Notes under the pieces: model-generated
Told to the model about the DNA's origin: nothing
Databases searched by the model: none
What the model saw: the letters and a program-made list of their open reading frames with translations, nothing else
Shown: piece by piece, positions 11,096-23,460 of the stretch
Layout of the letters: each line of letters opens with the position of its first letter
Numbering within the stretch: the first letter of the stretch is position 1
Assembly (NCBI GenBank): GCA_004369045.1
Contig: ML213504.1
Span: forward strand, 159,653 to 223,652
Length of the DNA: 64,000 nucleotides
Origin: Heliocybe sulcata
Taxonomy: Eukaryota; Basidiomycota; Agaricomycetes; Gloeophyllales; Gloeophyllaceae
Reading direction: 5' to 3'
Position numbers and translations under genes: made by a program

Positions 11096-13184
11096 TCAGA
11101 TCCCCCACTCATCCATCGGCCCCCCAAACCTCGCCTTGCCTCCCCACCCCCTCCCCGCGCCCTCACCCGCCCCCTCCACACTCATACTCATCCCCGTCCC
11201 GCCATACGTCCCATTCGCACCGAGCAGCCACCCCGTCCACCACCCCGCGCCCCCCTCACTCTCGCTCCCCTCCTTCTTCTTCCTCCTCCCCCGCTTGCCC
11301 GGGTACTTTGCCGCCTCCGGCCCGCCCGGCTTCGAGCCCCCGTACGACTCGGGCAGCTCCGCAAAGCTGATGCGTTTCGGCGTCGACCGCCCCGAGCTCG
11401 CGACGCTCCGCGCGCCGTCGGAGAACGGTGACCCGGGGATGCCGAGGAGCGAAGGCGACGCGGTGACGGGTGTAGGCGGTTCACTCCGCTGCTTTAGCGA
11501 GGAGTGTCTCGGCGGGCTGGGTGGCCGCGTGCTCGAGTGGTGCGTCCCTTTCGTGAAGAGCCGGGATACCGACGCCGTAGCAGTTGACGTCCCACTCGCA
11601 GGCGCAGGGGGAGGCGATTTGGGCATAAAGCTAGCTCGCCTTGGTGCCGCCACGGTGGATGGAGGAGGTTCTGGCGGTCTGGGCTGGTCGTCTAGGATCT
11701 TACGCAGAGTCTGTAGTGTGCGGGACACGTCGGGTTGAGAGTCAGTCGAGTTCGTGGACGCAGAGGACAGTTCTTCTATAGGAGGTGTCATAGGCCGGGG
11801 CAGCGGAGGGGGTGAGTAATGACGTCGAGGCGTCATCGACCGGGATCGCGAAGACGACCGTCTTCTACGACCAGGATCGGGAGAAGCGAGCCGAGGTGTG
11901 GGAGCTGATGCCCGGCTATGACTGGATCTGCGAGATACGGAAGAGAAGGTGGATGACGAGGATGGTGGAAGGCCTTCCGAGATACTTGTTCGCCGTGCCC
12001 TGATAGTCGGATTAGAGAACCAAAAATAGGTTAGAAGACATGGACCGTCAGTAGGTAGTTTAGGTAAAGCAGCGTAAGAGGAACACGCACTTCTGCGGTG
12101 ACCCATTGCGGTTGACCACTGACGAAAGGAGATCATAGGCTCTCGTAATAGAGGAGGCGGCCACCTCCGATCGATGATCCAACTTGTCAGAGGACGCCGT
12201 TTGGGAAGGGGGTGGCAGAGGCGGTTTGGAAGGTCCGGCACGAGAAGAGGACGCCGTAATATCGGCAGAATCGGGATTCGTATCGTGAAAGTAGGAAGAT
12301 GAGGATGATCGGAGACCCAACGTCGACGGGAGCAAAATCGATGCAGGATCATCCGTAGAGTCCACGTAAAGGGTGAGAGCTCGAGGAGCAGACGCGATGA
12401 GATTATTGCGGCCGTGATTGTTGTAATCCAAGTGGCCGGAGCTCGCGCTATCTCCCCTCGCTCGGCGCGTATCCAGCGAGGGACGTCTCCGTCCCCGACC
12501 AGTACGGCGCATAGACGATGTAGCGGGCAGACTGCTGCTCACCAGACTGACAGAGTCATCCGCCTTGCTCGGCCCAGGCTTACTCGTCTCCTCCTCCTCC
12601 AAAGCAGGGTCGCCAAACAGCTTATCCACACCTTCTGTGATCTCCGCCAGATCATCCATCCAAACCTCGTGCACATCTCCCCCGATCTTCGAGGACAGGG
12701 CGCGTGCTCGGGCCTCCAAGGTCCGGTCGACAGGGCTGTCCGCGGCGAGGATGGTAGACAAGCTGGATTGCGTGGACATGGACGTCCGCAACAGCGTGTT
12801 CGAGAGCTCCAAAGCGTGCACACTCCTCTCGAGCAGCGAGTCCAAATACGGATCCGACGCAGATGCGGGGGGCCGGCGATCACTTCGCGAGGACGTATGC
12901 CGGTGCGTATACCGCCGGGGAGAAGTCAAAGGAGGGGATAGAGGAGGGCGTACGTATGGCTGGTCCGACTCGAAATCCTCAGTGTCCGCGTCAGCGTCAC
13001 TGCTGTCCGGATAGTCTGGCGGACGATCCGAGGGTACTTCCGTTTCCTGCCAAAGCAAGTGCGACTGCGCAGGCGGCGACGTATATGCCGGCAACGGCGC
13101 GACCGAGTCTGAAGAGAGCCGTAAAGCCGAGATACGCTTGCGATGGCGGTATCGAGGCAGGGAGGGGGAGTCGGGCGCGTTCAT
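11096..13184 (-). CDS. Large disordered protein, fungal, unknown function
   Basis: Two exons (13184-12091 and 11999-11096) join at QK/ARR through a 91-nt intron with a GTGCGT donor. The product is about 665 residues and mostly Ser/Pro/Arg-rich. One helical, probably ordered segment occurs near residue 110-140 (YLDSLLERSVHALELSNTLL), followed by an acidic stretch around DLAEITEGVDKLFGDPALEEE. Near the C-terminus are STPKRISFAELPESY and a basic GKRGRRKKKE, a possible nuclear signal. Repeated RRxS/SP sites suggest phosphorylation. No catalytic motif is visible. The compositional continuity across the splice supports one gene. Confidence 0.65.
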
Positions 13185-13564
13185 GGCTGCAGACCGCGGT
13201 GGCCGCGAAGACTAGCGACGCGCTCGAGTCAGAGCGGTGCCGTGCGGAGGAACCTAGAAGGGTAAAAAAAGCAAGTTATGGAATAATGGGTCAGCAAGGG
13301 GATTTCTGATGGAGGAGCGCTAAGATAGAGGCCATAAGAAGGGCGTCATCATTCTCATGACCGCAGCCGCATGCGTCTCTCCTGTAGTGGCGTGTTTGCC
13401 CTCCTCGCACAGTCAATGCTGTATTCATCGATGTGTGAATGGAAAACGCGCTGGATTCATGAGGCGTAAAATGACATTATGCGAGGACTACATTAGTATA
13501 ACCTAAGAATAACCTAAGATCTAGTCTAAATGTCGGGAATGGTGCGATACTTGTATGCCGCCCA
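13185..13564. other. Intergenic, start of duplicated block
   Basis: No gene seen. A sequence around 13430-13475 (ACGCGCTGGATTCATGAGGC and flanks) recurs at about 15715-15750 and marks the downstream edge of the duplication that contains the two lipid-hydrolase genes. Confidence 0.5.
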
Positions 13565-15074
13565 TCATGATTCGACCTTAATGACTGGAGCAGGGTCGTC
13601 GAGTGGACCAGCGACGGACTCGAGCCAGGTGCGATAAAGATACAGCATAAGGAATTGCACCGGCCTGTAGTAGAAGACTGACTTCCAGAGAAAAAGACGG
13701 CTGTTGTACTGCGCCGTGACTTTCTGTTCGTCTTCTGCAAAGCCAGGAAATAAGCATCGCATTGCTCGGCTCGACGGGAGGCAAGTCCACTCACTCTCTA
13801 GTTCGGCACGCAGGTCAAGCCATACTTTGGTGTAGTCTGTGAGAATACCATCGACGTCCCACCGGACGCACTGAGAAAATGTCAGACAGAACGCGGACAT
13901 GCTGAGCAGAAGTGGGCTTACCTCCATCATATGCTTGGGGTCGTTAACAGTCCAAACAAGGATCTTCTTGCCCGCTACCTTCGCCTCCTCCCTGAACCTA
14001 TAGATCGGAAGTTCATGAACACCTTCGTAACCGGTAGCAAATGAGACAAAACTCACTTTGCTCCATCCTGGCTCACCAGTATCATGAAGTGAATCGAGAA
14101 AACATCACAGCTATCCCAGAAGTATTTCCTCGCAACGTACGGGCTGACACCAATATACGATCTCCTCAGGTACGGCAAAATATTCTTCGCGGGGTCGAGG
14201 AAGCGCGGATGCCACAGCCCCAGGAGTATGCGAGGTGCGAGGAGTGTCTCCCAGCTCTCGTATGAGGTGATCGTCTTGTTCAGGAGCGTGAACAATCGAC
14301 TGGGCTCGTTCTGCATCTTCACGTCGACGTTGAGCTGGACATGGTGGTTTTCTGGCTGAGATAGGATTAGGAGCGGGTTTCATTTAGTTGGCATAAGGAT
14401 AGAATACCTTCATGAGAAGCTCGATGGTCTCAGGGAAGGTGGGTACCGCCTGCTTCGGCTCCTTCTTCGTCCGTACATGCTCCATCCCCTCAGGCCCGTA
14501 CCAGTACTTCTCCCGGATCAAGCCTGTCCCCTGTGCTCGGTCACGGTCCAAGATCACTACAACAAGATACTAACCATGTCCATCCGTGGTCCTCTCGAGG
14601 CCTTCATACTCGCATGTCAGTATGGCGTGAAGGATAGGGGGAGGTATGCATACGCACTGGGATCATGGAACATGACCACGACGTCGTCAAGCGACATGTG
14701 GACGTCTGCTAGCAGTGTTACGGGAGCTCAAGGCGAGTTCATAGCGAATTACCGCTTTCTATGCCTTCCACGCCATCGCGGATGGCTCCTTCAAAACTTG
14801 CGAGAGTGTTCTCGGGGAACGCAGCAGATGCCTAGGAGTCCGTAACAGATGGTCCACAGTTGTGAAGAGTTTGCAGATAAATGGATCAGTCGCTGCACAA
14901 CGGTCAAGCTACACCTACACTGGCGACTTACACCACGATGACCCCAGCACTCTAATCCGCCCCATGCCACCAGAAATGTTATCAGATATTGTCCACAAGC
15001 GCTAATCTTCAGGCCTGTCAGGACCTACCAGGAAATCTCTTGGACGTGGTAGCAGAGACCGGTTCACCAGGCAT
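13565..15074 (-). CDS. GDPD-family lipid hydrolase (Pgc1-like), tandem copy 1
   Basis: Ten exons (15074-15029, 14951-14932, 14831-14753, 14705-14658, 14601-14575, 14535-14408, 14355-14057, 13997-13922, 13870-13795, 13734-13565) give exactly 322 residues. The glycerophosphodiester phosphodiesterase fold is clear: ECWGHRG (His20, Arg21), PENT, EGIESDVH (Glu47, Asp49), MFHDP (His62), then GLWHP, ILVWTVNDP and DGILTDY. His20, Arg21, Glu47, Asp49 and His62 are the expected catalytic and metal residues. Yeast Pgc1, a phosphatidylglycerol phospholipase C, shares the GLW, WTVN and ITD blocks, so a phospholipid substrate is likely but not proven. The C-terminal aromatic stretch (SVFYYRPVQFLMLYLY) could contact membranes. 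Intact, no frameshift. TATA-like TATATA sits about 90 bp upstream. Confidence 0.88.
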
Positions 15075-15881
15075 ATTACGCAAGAGGTGGAGAAGCGAGA
15101 CTGTCGTAGGGCCCAACTGTAGTTGTGTGTAAGAAACCTCGGGCCTCTCATTCCATCACGACGGATATATACGACCGCGTCGGCTGCACATAGTGGAATA
15201 CATGCGCATCAGCAAATCCATCGAAACAGCCGAATGGAGGATATGCTGACGCAAACACGGCGCCGTTGGGCGGGCGCTTCGAAGGTCGGCAACAAACCGT
15301 CACGGGTCACGTGGCGAGGTCACGCTTCTTAAACCGAGCGTGACAGACTTTGTCAACTCACGGACATCCGTCTTCCGGGCACTTACTGAAATCATACTTT
15401 TAGAGCAAATGTGATCAATTGGCATAGATGAAAGAATGATGAAAGATATTTTTTCCGACATGACCTAGCAGTCAAGCAATATTGTCTATGAGTACGGCGG
15501 GTTCAACCTTTTCTCTAGCTCCTTAGCTGGAAGCCCGCAAACGCAGGCAACACTCAGGACACGCTCAAACAACGAGACCTCACCTAGAATATTGTGAGGC
15601 GCAAAACGGGAGACTAGCGATCGATACAAGCGGGAACTAGTTCGCCAGCTTCCAGAGGACTACAGGTGTCTATAAGATGTTTCTATGTACCAGATGTATT
15701 CATCAATGGGTGGACGGAAAACGCGCTGGATTCATGAGGCGTAACGTGATAACATACGATGACGAGAAACAGAAGTATAGCAGGGCGTATAGTCTAAGGG
15801 CCTGTTCGGTGAACCCATAGCCCCGAGCCAAGTTCCCGTACAGGCCCTAAATGTCCGAAACGATATGCCCGAACGCATCTA
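15075..15881. other. Inter-copy spacer between the two GDPD genes
   Basis: The first 160 bp or so (15075-15235) is the copy 1 promoter and matches the copy 2 promoter at about 17392-17577, including the shared string CGGGCCTCTCATTCC and a TATATA element. About 15240-15690 is unique, AT-rich and without a frame. From about 15696 the copy 2 block begins. Confidence 0.55.
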
Positions 15882-17391
15882 TCATGACTTGACCTTGATT
15901 GCCGGAGCAGGGGCATTGGGATCGTCGAGCGGACCAGCGACGGACTCGAGGTAGGCGTGGTGATAATACTGCGTGAGGAGCTGCATCGGCTTGTAAAAGT
16001 GGACTGACTGCCAGAGGAAGAGACGGCTGTTGTACTGCGTCGCGACTTTCTGTTCGTCCTCTGCCAAGCCACAAAGTAAGCATCACACTGTCCGGCTCGA
16101 CGGGAAGAAAGCCCACTCACTCTCTAGCTCGGCACGCAGGTCAAGCCAGACTTTGGTGTAGTCTGTGAGAATACCATCGACGTCCCACCGGACGCACTGA
16201 GAAAATGTCAGACAGAAAGCGGCCATACTGTGCGGAAGGGGCTTACCTCCATCATATGCTTGGGGTCGTTAACAGTCCAAACAAGGATCTTCTTGCCCGC
16301 GGCCTTCGCCTCCTGCCTGAACCTATAGACCGGAAGTTCATGAGCACCTTCGTAACCGGTACCGAACGAAACAAAGCTCACTTTGCCCCATCCCAGCTCG
16401 CCAGTATAGTAAAATGAATCGAGAAGACATCGCAGCTATCCCAGAAGTATTTCCTCGCAATATACGGGCTAATGCCAATATACGATCTCCTCAGATACGG
16501 CAAAATATTCTTCGCGGGGCTGAGGAAGCGCGGATGCCATAGCCCCAAAAGTATACGGGGTGCAAGGAGTGTCTCCCAGCTCTGGTGCGAAGTGATCGTC
16601 TTGTTGAGAAGCGTGAACAGCCGATTCGGCTCATTTTGGATCTTAACGTCTATGTTGAGCTTGACATGGCGGTTTTCAGGCTGAGATAGGATTAGGAGTC
16701 CGTTTCTTTTAGTCGGCATAAGGATGGCATACCTTCATAAGAAGCTCGATTGTCTCAGGAAAGGTAGGTATCGCTTGCTTCGGCTCCTTCTTCGTCCGCA
16801 CATTCTCCATCCCCTCAGGCCCATACCAGTACTTCTCCCTAATCAACCCTGTCCCCTGTGCTCGGTCACGGTCCAAGATCACTACAACAAGATACTAACC
16901 ATGTCCATCCGTGGTCCTCTCAAGGCCTTCATACTCGCATGTCAGTATGCCGTGAAGGGATAGGGGGCACGTATGCATTACGCACTGGGATCATGGAACA
17001 TGACCACGACGTCGTCAAGCGACATGTGGACGTCTGCTAGCAGTGTTACGGGAGCTCAAGGCGAGTTCATAGCGAATTACCGCTTTCTATGCCTTCCACG
17101 CCATCACGGATGGCTCCTTCGAAACTTGCGAGGGTGTTCTCGGGAAACGCAGCAGAGGCCTAAGAGTCCGTAATAGACAGTCCACAGTCGTGAAGAGTTT
17201 GCAGATAAATGATCAGTCGTTGCAAAACGGTTAAGCTTCACTGGCAGATAGGACTTACACCACGATGACCCCAGCACTCTAATCCATCCCATTTAACCAA
17301 GATAGTATCAAATACCGTCCACGAGCGCCAATCTGCAACACCCACCAGGGTATCTCTTGAACTTGGTCGCAGAAACCGGCTCGCCAGGCAT
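15882..17391 (-). CDS. GDPD-family lipid hydrolase (Pgc1-like), tandem copy 2
   Basis: Same ten-exon structure as copy 1 (17391-17346, 17278-17259, 17159-17081, 17033-16986, 16926-16900, 16860-16733, 16680-16382, 16322-16247, 16196-16121, 16060-15882), giving 325 residues. All catalytic residues are kept (HRG, ESD, FHDP), and the frame is intact. It starts MPGEPVSATKFKRYPE. The first 270 or so residues differ from copy 1 at few sites. The last 45 differ much more (SVHFYKPMQLLTQYYHHAY against SVFYYRPVQFLMLYLYRTW), and copy 2 has three extra residues near its end. Divergence confined to the putative membrane-contacting tail suggests different localisation or substrate rather than decay. Confidence 0.88.
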
Positions 17392-18046
17392 ATTACGCGA
17401 AATATAGGTAGGAAAAGTGGAAAAGCGAGACTGTCGGAAGATGTAGGTCCAATTGCGGTTGGGTGAGAGAAACCTCGGGCCTCTCATTCCATCACGACGG
17501 ACGTGTTATATACAACCGCAACGGCCGGAGGTAGTGGATTACGTGCGCGTTAGCAATCCACCGAAACAGCGAAACTGGGTAAGCGTCCCTGTGCCGGCGA
17601 CCCCAAACGTAGCGGGGTGGCACGGCTGGTATCAGTATTCGGCCACAATCCGCTCACTCGAGATCTGCACGTTATGAACGTGCTCGGCAACACGAACGCG
17701 TGCGTACACGGCATTGGGTGCGCAGGCGTTGGTGGGATCCGCGGCACGCCATGTAAGTGTTAAGGTTGTTTGTCGGTGCCGTAGAAGGAGAGCCATTCAA
17801 GAGGAGCACGTTGAATACTGCCAAACTTAGTCCAAAGGTTAATCTCAACTTAGAACTGGGCGCTCAAAAGACTGAACGCTATACCAGACATGATCCAACC
17901 GGAAACTGCTTGTGAATCGGATACCCCGGCAGTCACATCCACACCCGGACTTAGGGGCAACAATATACTCCCGGTAATCATAGAACTAATAGATTAGTGG
18001 CAAAGAACCGAGACTAACATCCATTGCCCGGACAAACCCAGCTCTC
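17392..18046. other. GDPD copy 2 promoter and intergenic DNA
   Basis: The first 185 bp are homologous to the copy 1 promoter (TTATATAC near 17503). The rest has no convincing gene and holds the acyltransferase 3' end. Confidence 0.45.
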
Positions 18047-19227
18047 CTACGACGGTCGTCCAACGAGCACCATCCCCTCATCTTCCTCTGTCTCCGTCCC
18101 ATTATCGCTGCGCCGAACAGATTCCCCACTCTCCGAGGGTGTCTCTGACTCAGAGTGCTCGGGCTCGGGTGCGGGCTGTACGGGCTCGTCCACTGTGTTT
18201 CGCTTCTCCTCTTGCGCGGGCTTTATGTCTTCGGCTTTGGATTCTGGGTATGCGGAGGAAGGCACGGGTATCGAAATCTCGCGGAGAGCAGCGACCATGG
18301 AATCTCGCACGCGGCTGACGAGATCGGGGATGTCGGCTGTTGTGAGGCCTTCTGTGGAAACTGGCGGGAGGACTGAGGGATGGCCGTCAGATCATAGATA
18401 TCTGCAGCCTGTAATATAATCGACTCACCTTTGATCTTCAACGTATCACTGCCAAATACACCCTTGCGATATAATCTCCAATAATTCTCGCATACGACAG
18501 GAACGACGGGGATCTGCGCCTGCACCGCAAGGTGGAACGCGCCCTTCTTGAACGGCAGCATGTCATGGTACTCCCGCATCGATCGCGTGCCCTCCGGGAA
18601 CAACCAAAGACTCGTATGTCTCGCCTTCATAAGCTCTCCTGCCTCCGTGAGCGACTGCACCGCCTTGGCATTGTTTCCCCGATCCACAAAGACGGCTCCG
18701 GAGAGCGTCATGTACTGCCCGAGCAACGGCGACCACTGCAGTTCCTTCTTCGCCATGATACTAGCGCGTTTCGGGAATATCCTGTATAGAGCAGAAAACA
18801 AAACAAGGAACGAGCGCGCCAGTCAACCGACGTGCATTGATCACTCCCTCCGGAGGGTAAGAGAATACCACGCGAACCTTCCCAAGTAAACAATGTCCAG
18901 CATGCTCTGGTGGTTGCCTACAAAGACTGCGGGGCGTGTGTCGAGGTGCTCCTCGCTCTCCACGACGAACTTGATGCCCAGCACGCGGCTCGAGAGGTGG
19001 TAGAAGCTTCGCGCGGTGACAAAGTTGACGTCGAATCGCCGGCCTATGAGCGACATGCCCACGGCGACCATCGCACCCCACACCGAGCATAGTCCTAATG
19101 TCGACAGATACAGCCCGAGGCGGACATAGTACTTCACGAGCGGGTTGCGGTTGGCGAGGGTGTGGATGAGGAAGAAGGGGACAGAGACGTAGGCCAGCGG
19201 GCGGACGAGCGTGCCCAGGATGGACAT
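18047..19227 (-). CDS. SLC1: 1-acyl-sn-glycerol-3-phosphate acyltransferase
   Basis: Three exons (19227-18878, 18781-18429, 18372-18047) give 342 residues. Two or three N-terminal hydrophobic segments precede the PlsC-type catalytic block: NHQSMLD (residues 105-111, His106 and Asp111 forming the NHx4D motif), then FPEGTRS around residue 179, and IPVVPV later. The enzyme makes phosphatidic acid from lysophosphatidic acid at the ER. The last 80 residues are acidic and disordered (EPEHSESETPSESGE), an extension compared with bacterial PlsC. It lies next to, and co-oriented with, the two GDPD-type lipid hydrolases. It is divergent from the coiled-coil gene, 206 bp between starts. Family call secure. 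Confidence 0.93.
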
Positions 19228-19433
19228 GTTCGCTTAGTATGTATCGGTACCAAGCGCTTGAGAAGGAGAGCGAATCGATGGCTGCAGCAGCCTCGCTCGT
19301 CGGCAGATGCACACGCGGAGTCGGATTGATGAGGCCTTTGATTTCGACGCTCAGGCTTCGGCGCTTGCCGCGCACGCGAATTCCTCAACTTGCCTTTTCG
19401 GGTTTACGTGGTTCAACCAAGGACGTTGTGGCC
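19228..19433. promoter_or_regulatory. Shared divergent promoter, acyltransferase / coiled-coil gene
   Basis: 206 bp between opposed start codons. No TATA seen. Confidence 0.45.
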
Positions 19434-20686
19434 ATGGCACTCAGGGTGACCTCTACGGCTAAGAAGTCTGCAGCCACAGGTAGGGAAACTAAAGAGACAA
19501 CCTTATTTGGCGCTTAAGATGAACAGGAATCGTTAGCAAAGCTACCGGCAGAGCCTCGGCCGCTCCCACCTCGGCGAGCATAACGCGGTCCAAACCGAGC
19601 GCGTCCTCCAGTTCTGCGAAGGCTGCGAGTGCGACATCCAATAAAGCAGGACGAGATCTATTGAAATATGCACAATCATCTACAAGCTCCACGAATTCCT
19701 CCCGAGCCGGAAAGTCCGGTGAAGGGTCGACAAACTCGAAAGCCGAAGGTGGCTCGCAACCACAGGTGCGGAGGGCGGCACAGCTGAGTGCCAGTGTCGT
19801 TCCATCTGTGTCAACAAGTAAAGTACGTTCTATTATATCGTTGTTTTGTCGCCGTTTTGATTTTCAGCGACGTACAGCTGCCTCCAAAACCGCCCGTTCT
19901 CAAGCCACTCGACCCGAGCGACACCCTGCAGGTCGCCGCCCAGCTGTACGCATGGCTGTACATGAACAGTAGCTTGAAGAAAGCTCAAAAAGCATCCGAG
20001 GCCGCTGCAAAAGTGCGTGCACCGATATATACTGGTTATAACCCTCGAATTCACGACAGATCCCAGGATGCTATTGATAGATTCCGGGAGCAGCTACAAG
20101 AACAGGAGTCTGGCATTGCTGATCAACGCATCCGCTACGAGGCAGAACGTCTGATCTCTTTTCTAGAGGAGCTCGCCTCAGATGAGGTATGGCGACATCC
20201 ACTCGCCTCTTCCCCAGCGAGCTAACTGCAGTCATAGATCGCAGAAGATGTGGCATGGGTGTTACAGACACTCGTACAGAATGAGGAGTCCTGCAGCTGC
20301 GCACTATCAGAGGCGTTACGTCTGTCAGAACAAGGCCGGAGTGACGTCGATTATGTGTCGCCGATGCAGAGACCGAATCGACTCCTCGACGAGTTAGGTA
20401 CATACTGCTATCAATAGAGCTATGTTGGCTTGCTGAAGATTACATTCGACACGCAGGTCGACTGAAATACGAATGTGTCCATCTGGAGACGACTATATCT
20501 CTTGTCCTCTCGAAGATATGCCAAGAGGCCTCTTACTTGAGACCTGTCCTAGAAGCCCATCTACAGGTACTTAGAAGCCGGCTTACTAACTTGGGGACCG
20601 CTGTGGAACTGGTACTAAATCTGAAGGAAAATATAGGAATGTGGTTGGAGAAGGAGAGTCTGGCGATCGTCCGCACAGGGTATTAA
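19434..20686 (+). CDS. Ser-rich/coiled-coil protein, unknown (augmin- or kinetochore-like architecture)
   Basis: Five exons (19434-19479, 19527-19822, 19878-20186, 20238-20397, 20457-20686) give exactly 346 residues. The first 110 are Ser/Ala/Lys-rich and basic (ATGRASAAPTSASITRSKPS). From about residue 115 the protein becomes helical: PLDPSDTLQVAAQLYAWLYM, then DAIDRFREQLQEQE and a C-terminal helix bundle ending NIGMWLEKESLAIV. A basic disordered head followed by coiled coils is seen in microtubule-associated subunits such as HAUS8, but I have no sequence motif that proves this. The splice model is supported by unbroken frame and canonical sites. Function unknown. Confidence 0.7.
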
Positions 20687-20931
20687 CCTAGCGGCGAGCC
20701 CACATATGTATCGTCGATCTATGTTATTAGTGAGAGGGCGTGGAATTTAGTGAACGATCTTTAACCTGTCCGATCCGGTGCGAGCCGCTGGCACCTTCAA
20801 GCCACATTGCCACAAGCCACACCCCTCGTTAAACGAGCTGCACGACGATGGCCCAATGACCGATGAGCAGGCGTCAAAATGAAGATATAACATCGAATGA
20901 TATATAGCGCCAGCCACAAACACGGGGCAGA

Positions 20932-23460
20932 TCACAGTACCAGCTCCTCAACCTGATACACCCCGACGGCGACCCCCCTCCTCTCAAACTTCTCCTTCCT
21001 TCTCTTCCTCCAGTCTCCTTCCTCCTTCCTCTCCTTGTCTTTGTCCTTGTCCCTATTCGCCTTGACGAACGGCTCCAGCGGCACGCGCAGCTGCTCCGTA
21101 GCCTCAGCGAACGTTATCTCAGGTTGGAGGTACCCCGAGATACGCTGGAGGAGGGGACGGGCGGGCGGGTGAGCGAGAAGTGAGAGGAATGTAGCATCAA
21201 GAAGGGTTGTTAGGAAAGACAGAACCTAGACATCACGGAATACCAGGTGTAAATCATGCGGTACCACAGAATGTCAAAATGCCCGCCTACCTTCTCAAGT
21301 TGAGGAAGATCCCTCTTGCCTTTACTGTCCCTCTCCCCTACATCTGCAACATCCATCCTCAGCCTCCCCTCCTTCTGCGCCCACCGGGACACCCACCCCT
21401 CCACTACCTCGAGCACCTTCAAAAGCTCCTCTGGCCTAGTCGAGAAGACATCCTTGATCGCTTTGCGCAAAGCGGACGCCGACGTGAGGTAGGTTGCGAT
21501 GTGTTTAAGGAGCGCGGGAAGCGAAATAGCATCTGGAGAGGAGGAAGAGGCGAGGAGGAGGGAAACGAGGTCGTTCTCGGAGAGGTCAGGGACGTTGTCA
21601 AGGGCAAGCTGAATTGCTTTCTGTAAAACGACGCAGAGCATGTCACACGCCAGCAGTCAGCTGGTGCTACAGATCGAGAGCAACATGAAGCGCACCCAGT
21701 CATCCTTTTCCCTAAGCACCTCCAGCAACCCCTTCCCCTCGGCCATTCCGGCGCTAACCACTCTCTTCGCCAGTAGATATCTCAGTACCTCTCCCTCATA
21801 CCTCTCCTCCATCCTTCGTACAATGGCCTTCACGAATGCATATGACAGCCCTTCCTCCGTTTCACCTTGTTCCTCGTCGATCTTCTTTACACTTTCAGCC
21901 GTGATCCCCCTCTTCCCCTCCAACACCTCCCGCTCCCTCTTCGTCATGCCCCCGCCACCATCTCCCCGTTCCTCATCCTCAAAGTGCTTCAACCACCTCT
22001 TCCCCGCCTCCCCCTTTCCTAGGGCATTCTTGATCATGCTTTTCTCAGGAACTTCGTAGGGCACGACCAACACCACGCTGCGCCCCTTCCCGCTCTTCCC
22101 CTCTTTACCCTTCCCATGTCTGCTTTCCCCACTTGCGGGAGACAAGACTACCACCGCCTGCTGCTCTGCACACTCCACCGTCACACGCACCCTCTTCTCG
22201 CCGGCCAACGCAGAAGGCATGGAGATGCTCTGTTGCGCAAGCAGAACACCGTACTTCATATCCCACACCATGAATATTATTTCATTTGACGGAGAGGAGG
22301 AAGGGGAGACGATGAGGACGTGCGAGGCAGTCAGGCCGAGCAGGGCAACGCTGGAGTTCAAGCGGGTTGTGCGGAGGTCGGATTTTGACGTGAAATGGGG
22401 GGAAATGAAGGAGAGGTTGTTTAAGCGCAGAGAAGTACCCAAAGGTGCTGGAGAAGAGGAGGAAGTCGTGAGATGGTAGGCTTTCCAGAAGCCGGAGGTG
22501 GTGAGGAGGGAGAGGTGTCCAGAGGCGGTCAGGGATATGTCAGCGATGTCCTGAAGGTGCCGAGCAAGCATGAGATACGAAAGGCACATGATAGTAGAGC
22601 AGGAAGCTGGGAGGTCGACTTACGCAGTCATCTACGTCTAATGGTATTGTCGAGCTATGAAGGTCTGAAACCTCGTCATCTTCGCTGATGGAGATGATTT
22701 GAAGGTGGACTTCTCTCTCTTGGTCACTTCCTAGTACCAAAGCCACAACAACTCCGTCTCCAGAGGAATTTTGCGCCCACTCTCTTCGAGGGAAGAGGAA
22801 GGTTTTGAGCAGACTCGACGAGGACGCGGGATGCGAGGCAACGGTGGCTAACGTTGCTTCGTCGAGAAGCGTGATACCGCCTTGCGGGGACATCGCAAGT
22901 ACTCGTGAGGGAAGCTCAACGGGAGCATACAAGCTTGAGACGTCATAGTCAACCTGCCATGCCAGACCATAGCTGACCATCAACTTCGTCCTTCACATCT
23001 CTTCGACACTTCATAGCAAGACTCACTTGAAGACTTGGACCCTCCTCAACTGCCTTCCCAAGTATGCCTCCTTTCCATCTACGTATTTGTGACTCTGATT
23101 GTAGGTAAGTGTAAGTCGTCGCAGAGTCTTGTGACGACTTCTGGTTGGTCCCGCGAGTGACAGAGGCACATCCAAAGCGTGAAGCTGGGCCTAACGTATG
23201 CGATGCTGCTGGATGAAGCGTCGCTAGCTATCCATTACTTTGTCAGGCCGTAATGTCCATACAAACTGCAGTAGTGGTGACAACAGACTTACGTCGAGGA
23301 CGTGCACCCCATCGCCTTGCACAGTCGCGGTGACCCGTCGCTTGTGGTAGCTCACGAAGACATGAGGGTGAGTGGATGTCACCAATGTTTCATTGCGTGG
23401 TAGGTCGTAAGACGCAAGCAGGAAAGGGTCGGAGATACTCGTCGAAGAGGATGCGCTCAT
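20932..23460 (-). CDS. Utp8/NOL11-like nucleolar (t-UTP) protein, tentative
   Basis: Six exons (23460-23293, 23227-23027, 22953-22624, 22550-21696, 21620-21291, 21225-20932) give exactly 725 residues. The N-terminal half looks like a beta-propeller: DPFLLASYDL, VHVLDLATLHPAASHTLGP, YTYLQSESQIRRWKGGILGK and MSPQGGITLLDE. The C-terminal half is helical, from KSMIKNALGKGEAGKRWL to VLSFLTTLLDATFLSLL, and ends basic (KRRKEKFERRG). This order matches NOL11/Utp8, a t-UTP subunit of the small-subunit processome needed for pre-rRNA transcription and processing. The match is architectural and from memory, hence tentative. Its start lies only 113 bp from the molybdenum-cofactor gene. Confidence 0.6.

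Noticed and set aside
17104-17292. Start of GDPD copy 2 at an ATG beside GGATTAGAGTGC
   Set aside because: That ATG is out of frame with ECWGHRG. An upstream exon beginning MPGEPVS joins in frame in both copies.
13565-17391. One GDPD copy as a pseudogene
   Set aside because: Both copies splice into full frames with every catalytic residue present, 322 and 325 residues.
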